A stretch of DNA of 64,000 nucleotides from Lathyrus oleraceus (taxonomy: Eukaryota; Streptophyta; Magnoliopsida; Fabales; Fabaceae): NCBI RefSeq assembly GCF_024323335.1, contig NC_066583.1:367347877-367411876 (forward strand), in the 5' to 3' direction. The position numbers and the translations under genes were made by a program. Below the pieces are notes generated by a model, which was not told the DNA's origin, searched no databases, and saw only the letters and a program-made list of their open reading frames with translations. Position 1 is the stretch's first letter. Every line of letters starts with the position of its first letter. This document shows positions 1 to 12,553 of this stretch, piece after piece.

Positions 1-3000
1 AGGGGAGACACACTACCAGGGAGCTGTACTCGAGCCTAGTGTTATCATGCATCATTGCCCTATGTCATGGTTTCTACCTACTTGCACAACAGCAAGCTAA
101 TCCTATCCAGGAAGAAAGCAAGCATGCAAGCATCAACAAATAAAACAAACATTTCACATAGCACACACTATATCCAGTCAAGTGAGGCTCAAACAAGGGT
201 GGACTACCGAGGCAAGTCATCTGTACAAGGTAGAGTTAGCTCTTAACCTTGCCATTGAGAGGCTAAGGTGAAGCTGATGAAAGGTGAGTGAAGATTAGAC
301 TTCACAGCTCTTATCCTTGCCCAGGGAGAGCTTCAGACAAAGGAGCGTGGGTTCAGAATGGAGGGACCCTTCTACGCTCAAGACTCTGACTCGACTGTGC
401 AACAACACAAGATCTTGGGTTTGTGTCCCAATGCATCAACACAGTGGTGTGAGCAGAGGGACGACTCAGCAGAATAGCGGGGGATAGATTGCATATCCCT
501 TGGGTTCCGCCAATTGCTTCATAGAGGTCTTTACCTGCTTGGCACAAAAGTAAACAATCACAAACATCGCCTCTTAAGGAGGACTTCAGACAGTTGCCTG
601 GCCAGGTAACAGGCCAGGTCTTCCAGACTACATGAAGTATAGAGATTCTACCTCAACTGGTTAAAAAACCAAGCAGCAGCAAGCAAGTTCTCAAGGAACT
701 GTAAGCAACTAAATGTACCTGAAATCAATCAAGTATCATCAGTACTCAGACAAACCAACAGTAAACAGCAAATGTTAATATGTACAGTCAAACACAAATT
801 AATGCACACAAGTGCAAGCCATGAGCCCAAGCTCAAGCATCAAACCCTACAACATAAAACAAGTTAGTTTACAACATCAAACAAAACTCAATTTAATCAG
901 CTTGCAATTTTCTCCTTAAGGCTTTTGCATTTCAACCTGAAAATCCAAACCAAATGTGAGAAACTAGACCACTAGGCCAAGCCTAGGGTCCAAAGGAGAT
1001 AAAAAAATCAAAACAGCAAGTGAAATTTATCCAAAATCACATTCAACCAATTTAGAAACAAATGCAATTGGTCCCATGCTCATACCATTCACCATTATCA
1101 TTTTATTCACAATTTAACATCAAACATGCAATTTGCAACTTCAAAAGACCAAACAGAACTATCTCAACCAAAAGCATACCAAAACAATTCAATTAATTCC
1201 ACAAAAATTCACACCTAAACAGGACACATTCAATGTATAGCATGTCAATTTTCAGCTCAATTGGACAAAAGGAAGTAGGTCAATGAAAATCATAAAGTTC
1301 AGACAAGTTCAAACAAGTCAGCACATGGTATCCAAACAAACATCAACTTCCAAAAATCACAAAACAGTGACAACAATTAAGAAATGAATGGGATCAAAAC
1401 CACAATGTCCTATAATGTGTCTACAATCCCCATGTCAAATTTCATCTTCATCCAATACACCATGAGAATTTCACAAATGAATTACCAACATGTGTTACAC
1501 AATGTCACCAAATGACCACACAGGGAAGAAAATATTCAATCAATTAGAAAATGCAACCAATAAATCCAGCAAAATTCACATGTAATCTTGACATATCAAT
1601 GATCATCCACACAAAATTTCAGCTCAAATCAACATCCCTAAGCATTTTAAATAAAATCATGAAGTTGACCTAGCTTGGTGTGACACAAATTGTCACACCT
1701 CTAATCAAAAAATCATATCTCAACAACCAAGTATCCAAAAATCACAAACCACACATGAAAATCACCAGCAATGAGTCCAGAACAAGCACAAAAAATTTCA
1801 TCCATTTCTTTGCAAGCATCACTATTTCATGAAGGATATGGCATGGTATACACAAATGTGACAACATCAAGCAAACCCTAGGCCAATTAATTTTCTACAC
1901 ATGCAAAAATTCCACAAAAATCATGATAAAATTCTACACATTACAAGAAGAACAATGCAAAAAATCTCACCAATTTTGGACAAGAAATGAAGTCTCTATG
2001 ATTTTTCTAAGTCATGGCATCAAAATGAAATAACCAAAAGAAAAAGAAATGAAATAATAATAAATAAATTCAGATAATGGCACGATGGTAATATTAAAGG
2101 TACTGAGCAAAATGACGTAGTTTCGCTTAGAAGCAATGGCGCTTCCTGATTGGTCAGCGGTGGCGCCAAACAACATTCAAACTTTGGCCATGGCTAATGA
2201 GGATCTACACGCGATTCTGTTCATGTTCTTGGACCAAAACAAACCAGATTTTGCAGAAAATTGAAAATCATCAAACCATAACCAAAATCAACGAACTTAT
2301 AGTCAAAAGAACCGTCTCTCAACAAGGAACATGAACATGTAATTGTTTTAACCTAATTCTCATCACAGCGACGGGATCGAGCAAAACAAGTTATGAACAT
2401 CAAACTTCAAAACACGATTTCTCATCCTATACTCAACCAATTTGAAAACTAAACACATCATGATGTTCTACATTCAAAGATCTTTCAAACGCATATCATG
2501 ATTTAAGCAAAGGAGAGTTTCGAATTTTTGCACCTTGGAGATGGCAGCGCTCGATTTGGTCGTTTCCACGTGTAATTTGCCAAAACAGATGAAGCTAAGT
2601 GATGAGGAAGATGATTGGAAAGATTAGGTTAGCTTAAGGTTGCTCCAGATGTGAGAATTCTCAAAACTCCATTGATGTGCAAGGTATGAACAGTCCTTGA
2701 TCTTGAAGGTTCTTCCACGAATTTGTCAAAACAGATGTAGATCTTGGCTTGTGGAAGACGAATCAAGAAGAATCATGCAATTTGATTGAGAATTGGTGAA
2801 GAAATCTTAAAAAAAGCTTGATGAAATTTGAGAGAAAATGGAGAAAATGGAGGGAAAATCAGTTGCAAATCTTGGAGAGAGTGATTGTGATTAACAATTC
2901 TGTTACAATTAGAAACTTATACCAATGCCTTAATCACCTTGTTAATCCAAATTATCAAAATTGGAATGGATTAGTATTAATGAATTTCTTAATGCAAGGG

Positions 3001-4172
3001 CAAAAGTGACCTTTCCAAATTGTGCACTATGACAGCTCATGACAGTTCACACAACTTCTAAATGATATTTGGAGTGTGTTGGAATGGTTCTCATGTCCAT
3101 TGGCCTTGTATTTCTCAATTTCACTATGCCATGCCAAAAATGCACTTAAATCCACTTGAAAATTGACTTTTTGCATTGACCATTTTTGGTGAATTTCGAT
3201 TATGCAACATGAAAGTACATGGGAAATGGGGTTTGCTCACAAAAAGATCACCCAAATTGGACATTCCATGTGAAAGTTATGCCACTTTGATTATAGGCAT
3301 TTTTGGAAAATGAATGGACCATAACTTGTCAACCATACATGGGAATTTCAAGTTCTTGGACTTTTTGGAAAGGTGAGAACAAGATCTACAACTTTCATGT
3401 TGGACAAATTTTCATTTGAAGCTTTTTTGGACACGTAATTTTGTGGTGAAAAACTTTCCATTTTTGGAAACTTCCATTACAAGTCACTTCCTATTTTTGG
3501 CAATTTTTTTGTCTGACTTTATTTTTTTCATTCTTGAGGTTTGAAATGTCAAATGAAACTTGTTTCAACATGAATGAAGTGTATCCAACTCTCTCCCACC
3601 TCCAAATCCATAAAATCAAGCACAGTTGACCACAGTTGACTTTTCAACTGATAGATGAATTTAGTTGTGCACTGATCAATCTGAGCCCCAATCCTCTGAT
3701 GAAATGGCTCAAGGATGCAACCCTAGCCTCCATAAGCTCAATAAAACCATTTGATGATCCCCATATCCATTGTAGACCCCATCTCCTTGCTATGCCCTGA
3801 TTGGCCCAATGCAACTGATTAGGGTTGACCAGTGGTCAAAACCCTAATCTCAAGATATCTGATCAACCTCTTGAATCTTCTGGATGATGACAAAACCATG
3901 ATGATGATGATGTATCATTGCAACCAAGATGAAGACCAATCCCCTTGAGAATCACAACCCTAATTCGAACCACAACCCTCAGACAGTTAGTGATCCAGTC
4001 CAATGAAACCCTAGCTTACATCATGACCTCTTCATCTTCTGATCAAGACCTAGGAGGATGACTTGCACAATGTAACCATATGATATGCAATATGCAATTT
4101 CTAAGGACCTAAAATGATATGCAATATGTTAAACTAGTCCCAAGAGAGGAGGGCAAATTTTGAGGTGTTACA
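1..4172 (-). repeat. 3' LTR of Ogre-A (truncated by window start)
   Basis: It aligns base for base with 21633-25804. I counted about 40 differences by eye, or about 1%. The right boundary is set by the end gtgttaca followed by a polypurine tract on the minus strand. No host gene is visible inside; the small ORFs (for example 55-246, 2818-3009) recur in the partner LTR and look like chance reading frames. Confidence 0.92.
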
Positions 4173-4190
4173 GCTGCCCCTATTCAATCC
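4173..4190 (-). other. Polypurine tract of Ogre-A
   Basis: On the minus strand the bases directly before the 3' LTR read AATAGGGGCAGC, a purine-rich tract in the position where plus-strand DNA synthesis is primed. It fixes the LTR start at 4172. Confidence 0.8.
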
Positions 4191-4669
4191 ACTATGAACC
4201 TGTCGATATGAATAGCCTCGGCTTTCAGATGATCAGGATGAAGAGTGATTGAATACCAAGAACAGACGAACAATTTGCACTCTGATGGGAAAGTAATTAA
4301 CAATGCCTGTCAGAATCGGCAAAGAACACAATCTTGAAGAAAAATCCGTCTGGTACGGAGAAAGTCGGCCTGATCACCGAAACAACCACGTCGACCTGGA
4401 TACCAAAATAAATGGTAACGCAGGGATAACCATGGCCTGAACACCACATCCGCTGGGGATTATCATCTCTTTTCTTGTGCTTTCCTTGAACCCCGAAGAT
4501 TTCTTTCGCGCAAATGATCCCAGATCACTGCATTTGAACCCCGACATCTTGTTTTCTTGTGATAATTCCGCTGGCAACGTCGGAAATAACACCAATCACC
4601 ACTCTGAGGGCGACATACCAAAGGGTACACCTTCAACCAGGCACTGACTGATGACTGGGAAGAAACTCG
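4191..4669. other. Ogre-A 3' non-coding region, no gene seen
   Basis: Spacer between the polypurine tract and the minisatellite. It holds motifs such as ctggggattatc that recur at 5740-6300. The two short minus-strand ORFs here have no recognisable domain. Confidence 0.6.
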
Positions 4670-5280
4670 ATGCTTACTGGACATCGAACAATGATGTTGA
4701 CAGGCACCAAAGAAAACTCGACCAGACACTTACTGATGACTGGGAAAAAACGCGACGTTTACTGGACATCGAACGATGATGTTTACAGGCATCAAACAAT
4801 GATGTTTACAAGACATCGAACAAGGATGTTTTACAGGACATCGAACAATGATGTTTACAGGCATCAAACAATGATGTTTTACAGGACATCGAACAATGAT
4901 GTTTACAGGCATCAAATAATGATGTTTTACAGGACATCGAACAATGATGTTTACAGGCATCAAACAATGATGTTTTACAGGACATCGAACAATGATGTTT
5001 ACAGGCATCAAACAATGATGTTTACAAGACATCGAACAATGATGTTTACAGGACATCGAACAATGACGTTGACAGGACATCAAACAATGATGTTGACAGG
5101 ACATCAAACAATGATGTTTACAGGACATCAAACAATGATGTTGACAGGACATCGAACAATGATCGACCAGACATTAAACAATGACTGGGAAATAACTCGA
5201 CGTTTACTGGACATCGAATGATGATGTTTACTGACACCAAAGAAAGCTCGACCAGACACTTACTGATGACTGGGAAATAC
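4670..5280. repeat. 24-bp minisatellite in the Ogre-A 3' region
   Basis: The core at about 4760-5165 is an array of a 24-bp unit, such as gacatcgaacaatgatgttt plus acag, alternating with a variant containing gcatcaaacaatgatg. The two variants form a 48-bp higher-order unit. Flanking copies at 4670-4740 and 5166-5280 are more diverged and include tactgatgactgggaa. Because 24 is divisible by three, long repetitive ORFs stay open on both strands; I regard them as artefacts. Confidence 0.9.
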
Positions 5281-5735
5281 TGTTGCTCCAAACTCACAAT
5301 GCTGAACTCCTCGGAGTATCGTCTTCACTGTCCGGCAAAACCAAATCTTAAGCGGTAACCACAGCTCGAGTCGCGCTGATCGCGTAACATTTCTATCTTT
5401 GTCCGACGGAAAAGTTTCCTCCAGCATCGCACTACTGGGGAATATTGCTGATCTGACATCATGATACTAAACCCATCAGAGTAACATCTTCCAACTTCTG
5501 TCGAAACCACCTCTCAAACAATAACCACAGCTTGAGACTAGCCTATGCTTGCAATATGATGCATGACTTTTTCTGCGTAATGCTCCATAATTATGGAAAT
5601 GCTACGCGATTTATTTTTCTATGCAACATGCTATGCTTATTCTACATGATGAATGCATAAAAAGCATCCCCCTTAAGGGACTCTTCTGAGGAGCTCGAGA
5701 CACTCTGCCGAAAGGAACTCGACAATACTCCGATC
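5281..5735. other. Ogre-A 3' non-coding region, no gene seen
   Basis: Contains scattered copies of actgggaa and ctggggaat motifs like those further right. No coding similarity was recognised. Confidence 0.5.
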
Positions 5736-6310
5736 ACCACCCTGCTGGGGAATAGCACTGCTGCTGGGAAAAGGTATCCCTTACTGGGAAAGAACCTCCT
5801 TTGCACCCAATCTGCTCGGGAAACTGCAGGGGATAAGACCCACCAACACTCTGTGGGGATATAACGGTCTCTGACTTGCTGGGGATATAAATCCCGACTC
5901 TGCTTTGAGAACCCTCACAGATACCTGGCAACTTCACTAGGGAAATGCTCACAAATAGCTCCACTGGGAAACAGCAACCTCCTGACCTGTCGACTAGGGA
6001 AGCATCGATCTGACACCTGCCGGGGATAACCATCCTGACCCTACTAGGGGAAACGAATGCTACTCCGCTGGGGACGATCCATCCAATCCATACGTAGGAT
6101 ACACTGCTGGAGATATATTTCATTGAAACCCGCTCCACTCGGGGATAGCAACCTTCGGGCCTGGCTGCTGAGGAAACACCGTTTTCAACCTGCCGGGGAT
6201 AACCATCCTGACTCGGCTAGGGGAACCATAGACCTTGGAGATGCTGGGGATTTGGTCCTCCTGACTTTGCTTGGGGATATACATCCCGACTCGTCTGGAC
6301 CTTTTCTGCT
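5736..6310. repeat. Degenerate ctgggga-type repeats in the Ogre-A 3' region
   Basis: The phrases ctggggatat, ctggggataacc and actagggaa recur about every 30-60 bases, often followed by a variant of atcctgac or cccgactc. Examples lie near 5870, 5880, 6018, 6065, 6195, 6245 and 6275. The array is too diverged for one consensus. Overlapping ORFs on both strands are repeat-driven. Confidence 0.65.
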
Positions 6311-6368
6311 CCATCATCTTGTATTCAAAATCGCTCCGCGCTCGACGGAGAGCGAACTCCTGGGACTA

Positions 6369-6608
6369 TACAGACTTTTCAATTTTCCGACTTTGAAGAG
6401 TCTTCTTGATTAATTTCAAGGGTCGTCGGACGTCCTGGCATCTCTTCATCATCCCTTCATATTCATTCGTCCCTGATCGGACACTGTGGGGAATTTCTAC
6501 AGACTTTCCAATCTTCCGATTTTGAAGAGTCTTCTTGATTAATATCAAAGTTCGTCGTACGTCTCAACGTCTCTTCATCGTCCCTCGTCCCTGATTGGAC
6601 TCCATGGG
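6369..6608. repeat. Direct duplication, period about 130 bp
   Basis: The segment beginning acagacttttcaattttccg at 6369 returns at 6499 as acagactttccaatcttccg. Both copies continue through ttgaagagtcttcttgatta and a gtcgtcggacgtc-like stretch. Further right, 6609-7380 is non-coding Ogre-A 3' sequence with weaker internal repeats (ttttcgggttttcagtccaccggg at 7190-7260, resembling tttcaggttttcgacttgccggg). Confidence 0.7.
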
Positions 6609-7381
6609 GATTTCTTTTCAACAGCTTCCACCACAACCTGCAAGCGAGTGAAAATATCCAACAGTTCCTGCAAAACAGATCGTTAGATAAAACCGTGCCC
6701 CAGGCGTGTCAAGATTTCAACACTTGGGTCACTCAACCTTCCAAATAAGATTTCAAGTTTTCAATCTTATAAACATGCATTGGAAGGGACCTGTATGTCT
6801 TAAAGTGCAAGATTCTTTATCATAATAATTGGATGTTTTTGCAATCAAAGCAGTAATGAAAACAAAAACCAAAATTATTTGACTGAATATGCATTTTATT
6901 GATTGGAAAATCGTGTGGCTCAAATTGAGCAATACAAAGGAAGCAATTCCTGAAAAGAGGTAATTGCGCAAAAGGAAAAATCTATCCTAATGGCAATGTG
7001 AAACCCGTAATCTCATCGAGTTCCAACTCGGTTACACCCCATATGTCCTCTGACTCTCCATGCTTTCTGCCTTCCGAACAATATGATTCCAATTGATCCC
7101 TACCGGGTATTATCCATGATGCTTTAACCAAAGCGCAAACGATCATGCTGGACGCAGTTGTTCGTTTCAATCCCCCTTTTGCCTGGACCGCCCTTTCGGG
7201 TTTTCAGTCCACCGGGATACCCTTTTTTGCCCAAGTCGCCTTTTCAGGTTTTCGACTTGCCGGGTGTACATGTTTCATTTTATCCCTAATTTTTGCCCGA
7301 ACCTTTTCTTTCTGTTTTTTGGTTCGCCGGGATGCCCATTTTTGCCTGGACTATTTTATTCTTTTCGTCTAGCGGGTCTAT

Positions 7382-8040
7382 TTACACGAAGTATTTTTTA
7401 ACTGCGTCCGCATTCACAGGGGATGGAAAATCCTCGCCATCCATGGTCGTTAGCAACAAGGCTCCGCCAGAGAAAACCTTCTTGACCACGAATGGACCTT
7501 CATAATTAGGTGTCCATTTGCCCCTTCGATCGTTTTGAGGAGGAAGGATCCTTTTCAGCACCATATCACCTACGTGATATACCCGAGGTCGCACCTTTCG
7601 GTCAAAAGCACGCTTCATCCTTTGCTGGTACAGCTGCCCATGACAGATGGCTGCTAGCCTCTTTTCCTCTATCAGGCTCAACTCTTCATACTGGGTCTTT
7701 ACCCATTCTGCCTTTTGCAATTTTACGTCCATCAGGACTCTCAAAAAGGGAATCTGGACCTCAACCGGTAGCACCGCTTTCATTCCATATACCAACGAGA
7801 AATGTGTTGCCCTAGTAGGCACGCATCGAAGTTCGGTACCCAGGATACCAACTCCGTACTTAACCACCCTTGCTGGTGCATTCAAACGTTATCCGGGCAA
7901 CAAAAGGAATGTGGGATCCTTTCAGTGTAACCAAAGCAGTACTAACTCCTTCTTCACATTAACCCCGTCAGACATCAGAATCCGTTCGGATTTGGGGTCG
8001 GGCCCCTCCTCCGGGATCGGTTACTCTCAATCTTTCGATT
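7382..8040 (-). pseudogene. Remnant of Ogre-A integrase, C-terminal part
   Basis: The 167-residue minus-strand ORF (7885-7382) ends in sequence typical of Tat/Ogre integrase C-termini. It has the FSLVYGMKAVLPVEV segment, a helical KR-rich stretch (about residues 85-110), then the GPY/F-type module around GKWTPNYEGPF (about residues 125-135), and it stops at DAVKKYFV. The zinc-binding HHCC domain and the D,D,E core are missing, and 7886-8040 keeps only weak similarity. It is therefore a remnant that cannot integrate DNA. It lies downstream of the RT remnant, as expected for pol order on this strand. Confidence 0.8.
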
Positions 8041-8291
8041 AGAGTACCTCGAGATGTCCTCATCAGGGAACTCAAACTTCATCGGTTGATAATCCTCAAT
8101 GGGTTGTTAGGCGAGGTAATCAGACAATACACTCCCCTTGATTGCTTGCTGAGAGATATATCGAATATCGTATCCAATCAAAATCATTGGCCCTTTCGCA
8201 ACCCGTCCGGTCATTGCTGGCTCTTTCAAAAATCTACCTGATCAGATCCATCTCGAAATCCACAAAGTGGTATGAACCAGCATATACTGTC

Positions 8292-8513
8292 TCAGTCGGC
8301 GAGCAGCCTATGCCAAAGTACATCAAGTTTTCTCGAACAGCGAATGTATTGTTTCACCGTCGGTAAACTTTTTGCTAAGGTAAATTGCATGCTCTTTTCG
8401 ACAAGACTCGTCATGCTGACCCAATACACCTCGTAGACCCCTCGAGGGCCGTCAAGTACCAGATTAACAGTTGTTCCTTCTATGGGAAGCATCAGAATCA
8501 GAGGTTCCTGCAA
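8292..8513 (-). pseudogene. Probable RT/RNase H relic of Ogre-A
   Basis: The 73-residue minus-strand ORF begins MQEPLILMLPIEGTTVNLVL and later reads EKSMQFTLAKSLPTVKQYIR. This resembles the start of the gypsy RNase H domain (the PLILYL...EHAIYYLSKKF region), but most catalytic residues are absent. The match is by recognition only and is weak. Its place between the RT and integrase relics supports it. Confidence 0.4.
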
Positions 8514-8639
8514 CTTATTCTTTTATTTTCAATGCCCCTTGGCAATCATTATTTCACCTGACCGTTTGATTTTTTTTCAATGGCTTGAATATAGGTTCAC
8601 ACGTGGCTGTTAGGTGAGATGTGAACCATGACATGTAGT

Positions 8640-9149
8640 TCAATCTACCCAGGAAACCACGAACCTCTCTTTCCATTCTCGGTTCAGGCATTTCTTATTT
8701 TGTTTTTTCCCCTTTTTTTTTCTTTTTTTTTTTTTTAACAGGATCGACCTCGATTCCTCTCTTACAATGAACCCCAGCATCTTACCGGCCCGCACTCTGA
8801 TAGTGCACTTAATGAATTCAACCTCAGTTTGAATTGTCTCCACTGGTCCATTCAGCTTGGCCAGATCTACCAGATGCCCCTCTTCTGTCTGGGACTTTGC
8901 TAACATGTCATCAACATAGCATTCAATTTCATGATGAATCCTATCATGAAACAAAGTCACCCTGGCTCTCTGATAAGTAGCACCGGCGTTCTGCTTCTCT
9001 AGAGGACGGTCTTCTCTCCATGGTAGTTTGCGCGCAACGACATTGGTATCCGACCCTGGCATATCCTGACACGGCCAGGCGAAGGTATCCACATGCTCCT
9101 TCAACAGGACTACCATTCTGCTCTCGACTCGCCTCTGAAGCGGCCCCAA
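8640..9149 (-). pseudogene. Collapsed reverse transcriptase remnant of Ogre-A
   Basis: The minus-strand ORF starts with pre-RT sequence (LLKEHVDTFAWPCQDMPGSD, about residues 16-35). It then jumps directly to the end of the RT palm (GATYQRARVTLFHDRIHHEI, about 56-75), the active-site string CYVDDMLAKSQTEE (about 77-90) and the KMLGFIV motif. The fingers and most of the palm that normally lie between are deleted. A low-complexity lysine run from a poly-T tract (8712-8738) closes the ORF. It is non-functional and supports internal deletion as the route to this derivative. Confidence 0.8.
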
Positions 9150-9639
9150 TTTTTTTCCTTCCTGACCTCGGCGGTGCTTGGAATAACAACCTCAACCCGC
9201 TCCTCGTGCGGCTGAATCACCTTCTCCTCTTGTTTCAACAACCTGGCTAATTTTCCAGCAGATCACAATCTTCTTCGCCTTCTTCTTCGGCATGATAGAT
9301 CGGATTGTCGAAGTTATATGAGGTGTAACCAAATTGTTATCAATGAGATCCGGAGAATTATTTTCCGAAGTCGGAATGAGACAAATCAAAAAGGGAAAAA
9401 TGAAAACAAACATTGCCATTTTTATTTGTTTTTAAACTGCAAAAATAAATGAAAAACAAGGAACACCGCTTTTAATTGAAAAACATCCATTTATTAATGA
9501 TGCAAAATGTTGCAAAATGAAACATGAGGTGGCCCTTACAATGAACCATTACGTTTCGGGCAAAACGTATGACTTTCATGCAAATAAAACTGAAAACAGA
9601 AATTATTACTCTCCAAGTAGAGTGACCGTGATGATCTTT
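9150..9639. other. Decayed Ogre-A gag-pol junction
   Basis: No clear domain is readable. The protease region expected between gag and RT was not recognised here. Confidence 0.45.
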
Positions 9640-11451
9640 TTAGGCCTTCCAGTTCTGGACTTCCATCCCTGGTACGCACGGCTTTATCCAACCATCAAAC
9701 TTGCAGTTACCATCAGTCTCTTCACCCATCCCACAGGCGTGATCCGAATCTTCAGCAATTGCACTCACCATTGCCTGACCATGTGCCGGCATGGGATTAG
9801 CATTAACATTCGGTGATGGCGCAAAATTGATAGCCTTGGAGTCTACCAGATCCTGGACAACATTCTTGAATGCTCTACAGCCCTCAATGTTATGCCCCGG
9901 TGTTCTAGAATGAAATTCGCACTGGGCGTTCTCATCATAGTTAGGAGGCCTCTGATCTGATCTCATCGGAACCATCGCCCTCGACTGCACCAACCCAAGA
10001 TCCATCAGCTTTTTGAACAGAACAGCGTATGTCACAGGCGGCTTGTCAAAATGGCGATCAACCCCTTTTCCTTTCACTTGATACCCGGCTCTCTATTGAG
10101 GTGGCTGACGTTGCTGTCGTACTGACTGATTACCAGCAGGGATGGTTACCGCAGCAGTGTGCTGGTAATAACGATCCCTACTGTGTCCTCTTTGGGCATA
10201 CACAGCATTTGATTCAACCTCATTCTTCCTTTGACCATTTCCGAAGGGCTTCTTCGATCCTGATGACGAAGCATTACCACCCTGGATCTTCCCCATTCTT
10301 AGCCAACTTTCAATTCTCTCACCAGCCACCACAATGTCTGCAAAGTTGGTGACGGGACAACCCACCATTCTTTCGGCGAATGCCCCCTGCAGGGTACCCA
10401 TGAAGAGATCAGACATCTCTCTGTCCACCAGTGGAGGTTGCACTCTGGCAGCCAACTCCCTCCACCTCTGAGCATATTCTTTAAACCCTTCACTTGACTT
10501 CTGAGACATACCCTGCAGCTGGGTACGACTAGGAGCCATGTCAGCATTGAATTGGTACTGTTTAAAGAAGGCATCGCCAAGATCCTGCCAGCTTTTGATA
10601 TCAGAAGATTTCAGCTTGGTATACCATTCCAAGGATCCTCCAGACAGACTGTCTTGGAAGAAGTACATCCAAAGCTTTTGATCTGTAGTGTATGCAGAGA
10701 TCTTGCGGACAAAGGCTTGCAAATGAGTCTCTGGGCAGGAACTCCCCTTATATTTATCAAATGAGGGCGCCTTAAATTTCTGTGGGATCACAATCCCCTC
10801 AACCAGCCCCATATTCGACATATTTACGACCCCGGGAGTGGCATAGCTTTCAAGAGCTCTGATCTTCTCAGCCAACAACTGAATCTCCTTATTCTGTGGT
10901 TGGGCACCGTACTGACCGAACGGTTCGTTATGCATTGAAAACTGATCAGCCTCTCGGTCTTCCTCTCTGTCATCGTCAACCCCAAAGAATGGAGGAAACA
11001 GGCTATCCTTCAGATTATGCCCCAGACCGGGCCCACCACCAGTAGCAGCACCAAGTCCACCAGCATTGTTGTTCACCATACCTACGGTTGCTCTTTTTTC
11101 ACCGTCTCTGGATCCACCCAGCCCCTGGTTGGAGACACCATCCAGGTTAACAACACTGTTAGCAGCTGAAGTCCGCTCGAGCTTCTCGACCTTATCAGCT
11201 AGAGCTTTCTGACCAACTGCAAAACCCTGCATGATGTTGATCAGCTCATTCATTTTATCTTTCAGCTCGAGAACGTCTGTATTTGGGAGATCCATCAGTC
11301 TTGGAGTATTGCGTCTGGTGAAGTATCTGTGAGGACGGGTTGAGTGCAAAGGTACCGCTCTACGAGCACGAGCAATGATTCCTGAAACAATCAAGCACGT
11401 CAGAACCCGACACCTACAAAACAGCAAACAGGTTAATATGCATGAATGCAA
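9640..11451 (-). pseudogene. Ogre-A gag (one in-frame stop)
   Basis: The frame runs from 11451 to 9640 on the minus strand with one stop (TAG) at 10093-10095. The most plausible start is the Met at 11295, which opens a predicted coiled coil (residues DVLELKDKMNELINIMQ and on). The earlier Met at 11451 adds a Cys-rich leader unlike gag. The central gag domain is recognisable by APSFDKYKGSSCPETHLQAF, then MYFFQDSL, GGSLEWYTKL and WQDLGDAFFKQYQ. After the stop the same frame holds a zinc-knuckle-like CEFHSRTPGHNIEGCRAF. Gag would form the cytoplasmic capsid. It is far better kept than pol, so this copy may be mobilised in trans, although the stop would separate the zinc knuckle. Confidence 0.85.
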
Positions 11452-12553
11452 CGTCTATCCATATGAGGAAGATTTTGTCCTTTGATTCTGGTTTCATCGA
11501 GACAGATAATAATCCGGCATCCATATTCTGAAATTCATGATGTCTCTCAACCAGAATCTCAATCAATAATTCTCCCCATATGGCTAGACATAGGTTCGAT
11601 GCAGATGAATGCAAAATATGGAATGATGCAGATGTATGAATGCGATGCACTGTGCCATCCTCCAAGTCATCTGATCATCTGTTGCACTGAGTTACGGCCT
11701 CTGAATTGATCACAACCATCTGAAGGAATATGTAACCACAAATCCAACTCAAGGGTTCCGAAATAAACGGAACTGAAAGATACATCACCATCATCATCAG
11801 ACAATCTCTGAGCAGATAACCACTGAATCTCTGAATCGGCCCGGGGAATCCTGAAATAAACGGATCCCCACTGATAAATAACACGGACAACACTTCGGCG
11901 TCTCAGCAATAAATGACCATAAATCCGACTTATAAATATGACTCTGATCAACGGAACCAATAATCACCATCCAAGTCACCATCTGAACATGCATCTGAAA
12001 GCATCACCCTCCCCTCACAGGTAAATTCTAATCAGGTCACCCTAAGGCGGATAATAGTCTCGACAATCGGGCAGAGATACTCAATGGGTTTGCCCTTTCG
12101 GGTGTGCCATTGTAGCTCTCTTAAGATCGTCTAAACCAAAGATCCGGGAAATGATCGGTCACCAGAGTCAATAGTTCAGATGAAGTGACACAACCAAAGT
12201 GGATACTCCACAAAGGAAGGGCACTATCAAATGAACCTCGTCCGGCTTGTGGTATGTCCCGTTGCAACAATATGCTGATAAAGCAAATGAGAAACGTGAG
12301 ACCACGCTAATCCTAGGTGTATACTCGGGCCTGGGTTTTAGCCCCACTCAGAACACCCACCCCAAAACAGAGGAACCACCTGCACAGAGGACGGCAACAT
12401 GATAGTATGATGCATGCAAATATTTATGCAAATATATACACAGTCAGAATAATAAATGCAATAAATAAAGCGGCACAAGCAACCTAAACTACCCTAGAAC
12501 GCTAGGAGAGACTCGCTTAGGGAAGATGGACCAGCAGAAAGGTCAACTTCTCG
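11452..12553 (-). other. Ogre-A leader (5' untranslated region)
   Basis: About 1.1 kb between PBS and gag on the minus strand. Ogre elements often carry an extra ORF upstream of gag; none of useful length or recognisable type is present. Repeated phrases such as aaataaacggaactgaaaga and aaataaacggatcccc occur at 11761 and 11853. Confidence 0.6.

Noticed and set aside
55..246. ORF repeated at 21687-21878 as a possible duplicated small gene
   Set aside because: The duplication is the LTR pair itself; no protein signature was seen.
4670..5221. 183-residue plus-strand and 140-residue minus-strand repeat ORFs that look like a repeat protein
   Set aside because: They follow a 24-bp tandem repeat that is open on both strands; no start context, domain or conservation supports a protein.
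5734..6413. Overlapping 118-134 residue ORFs on both strands in the Ogre-A 3' region
   Set aside because: They lie in degenerate ctgggga repeats and show no known domain.
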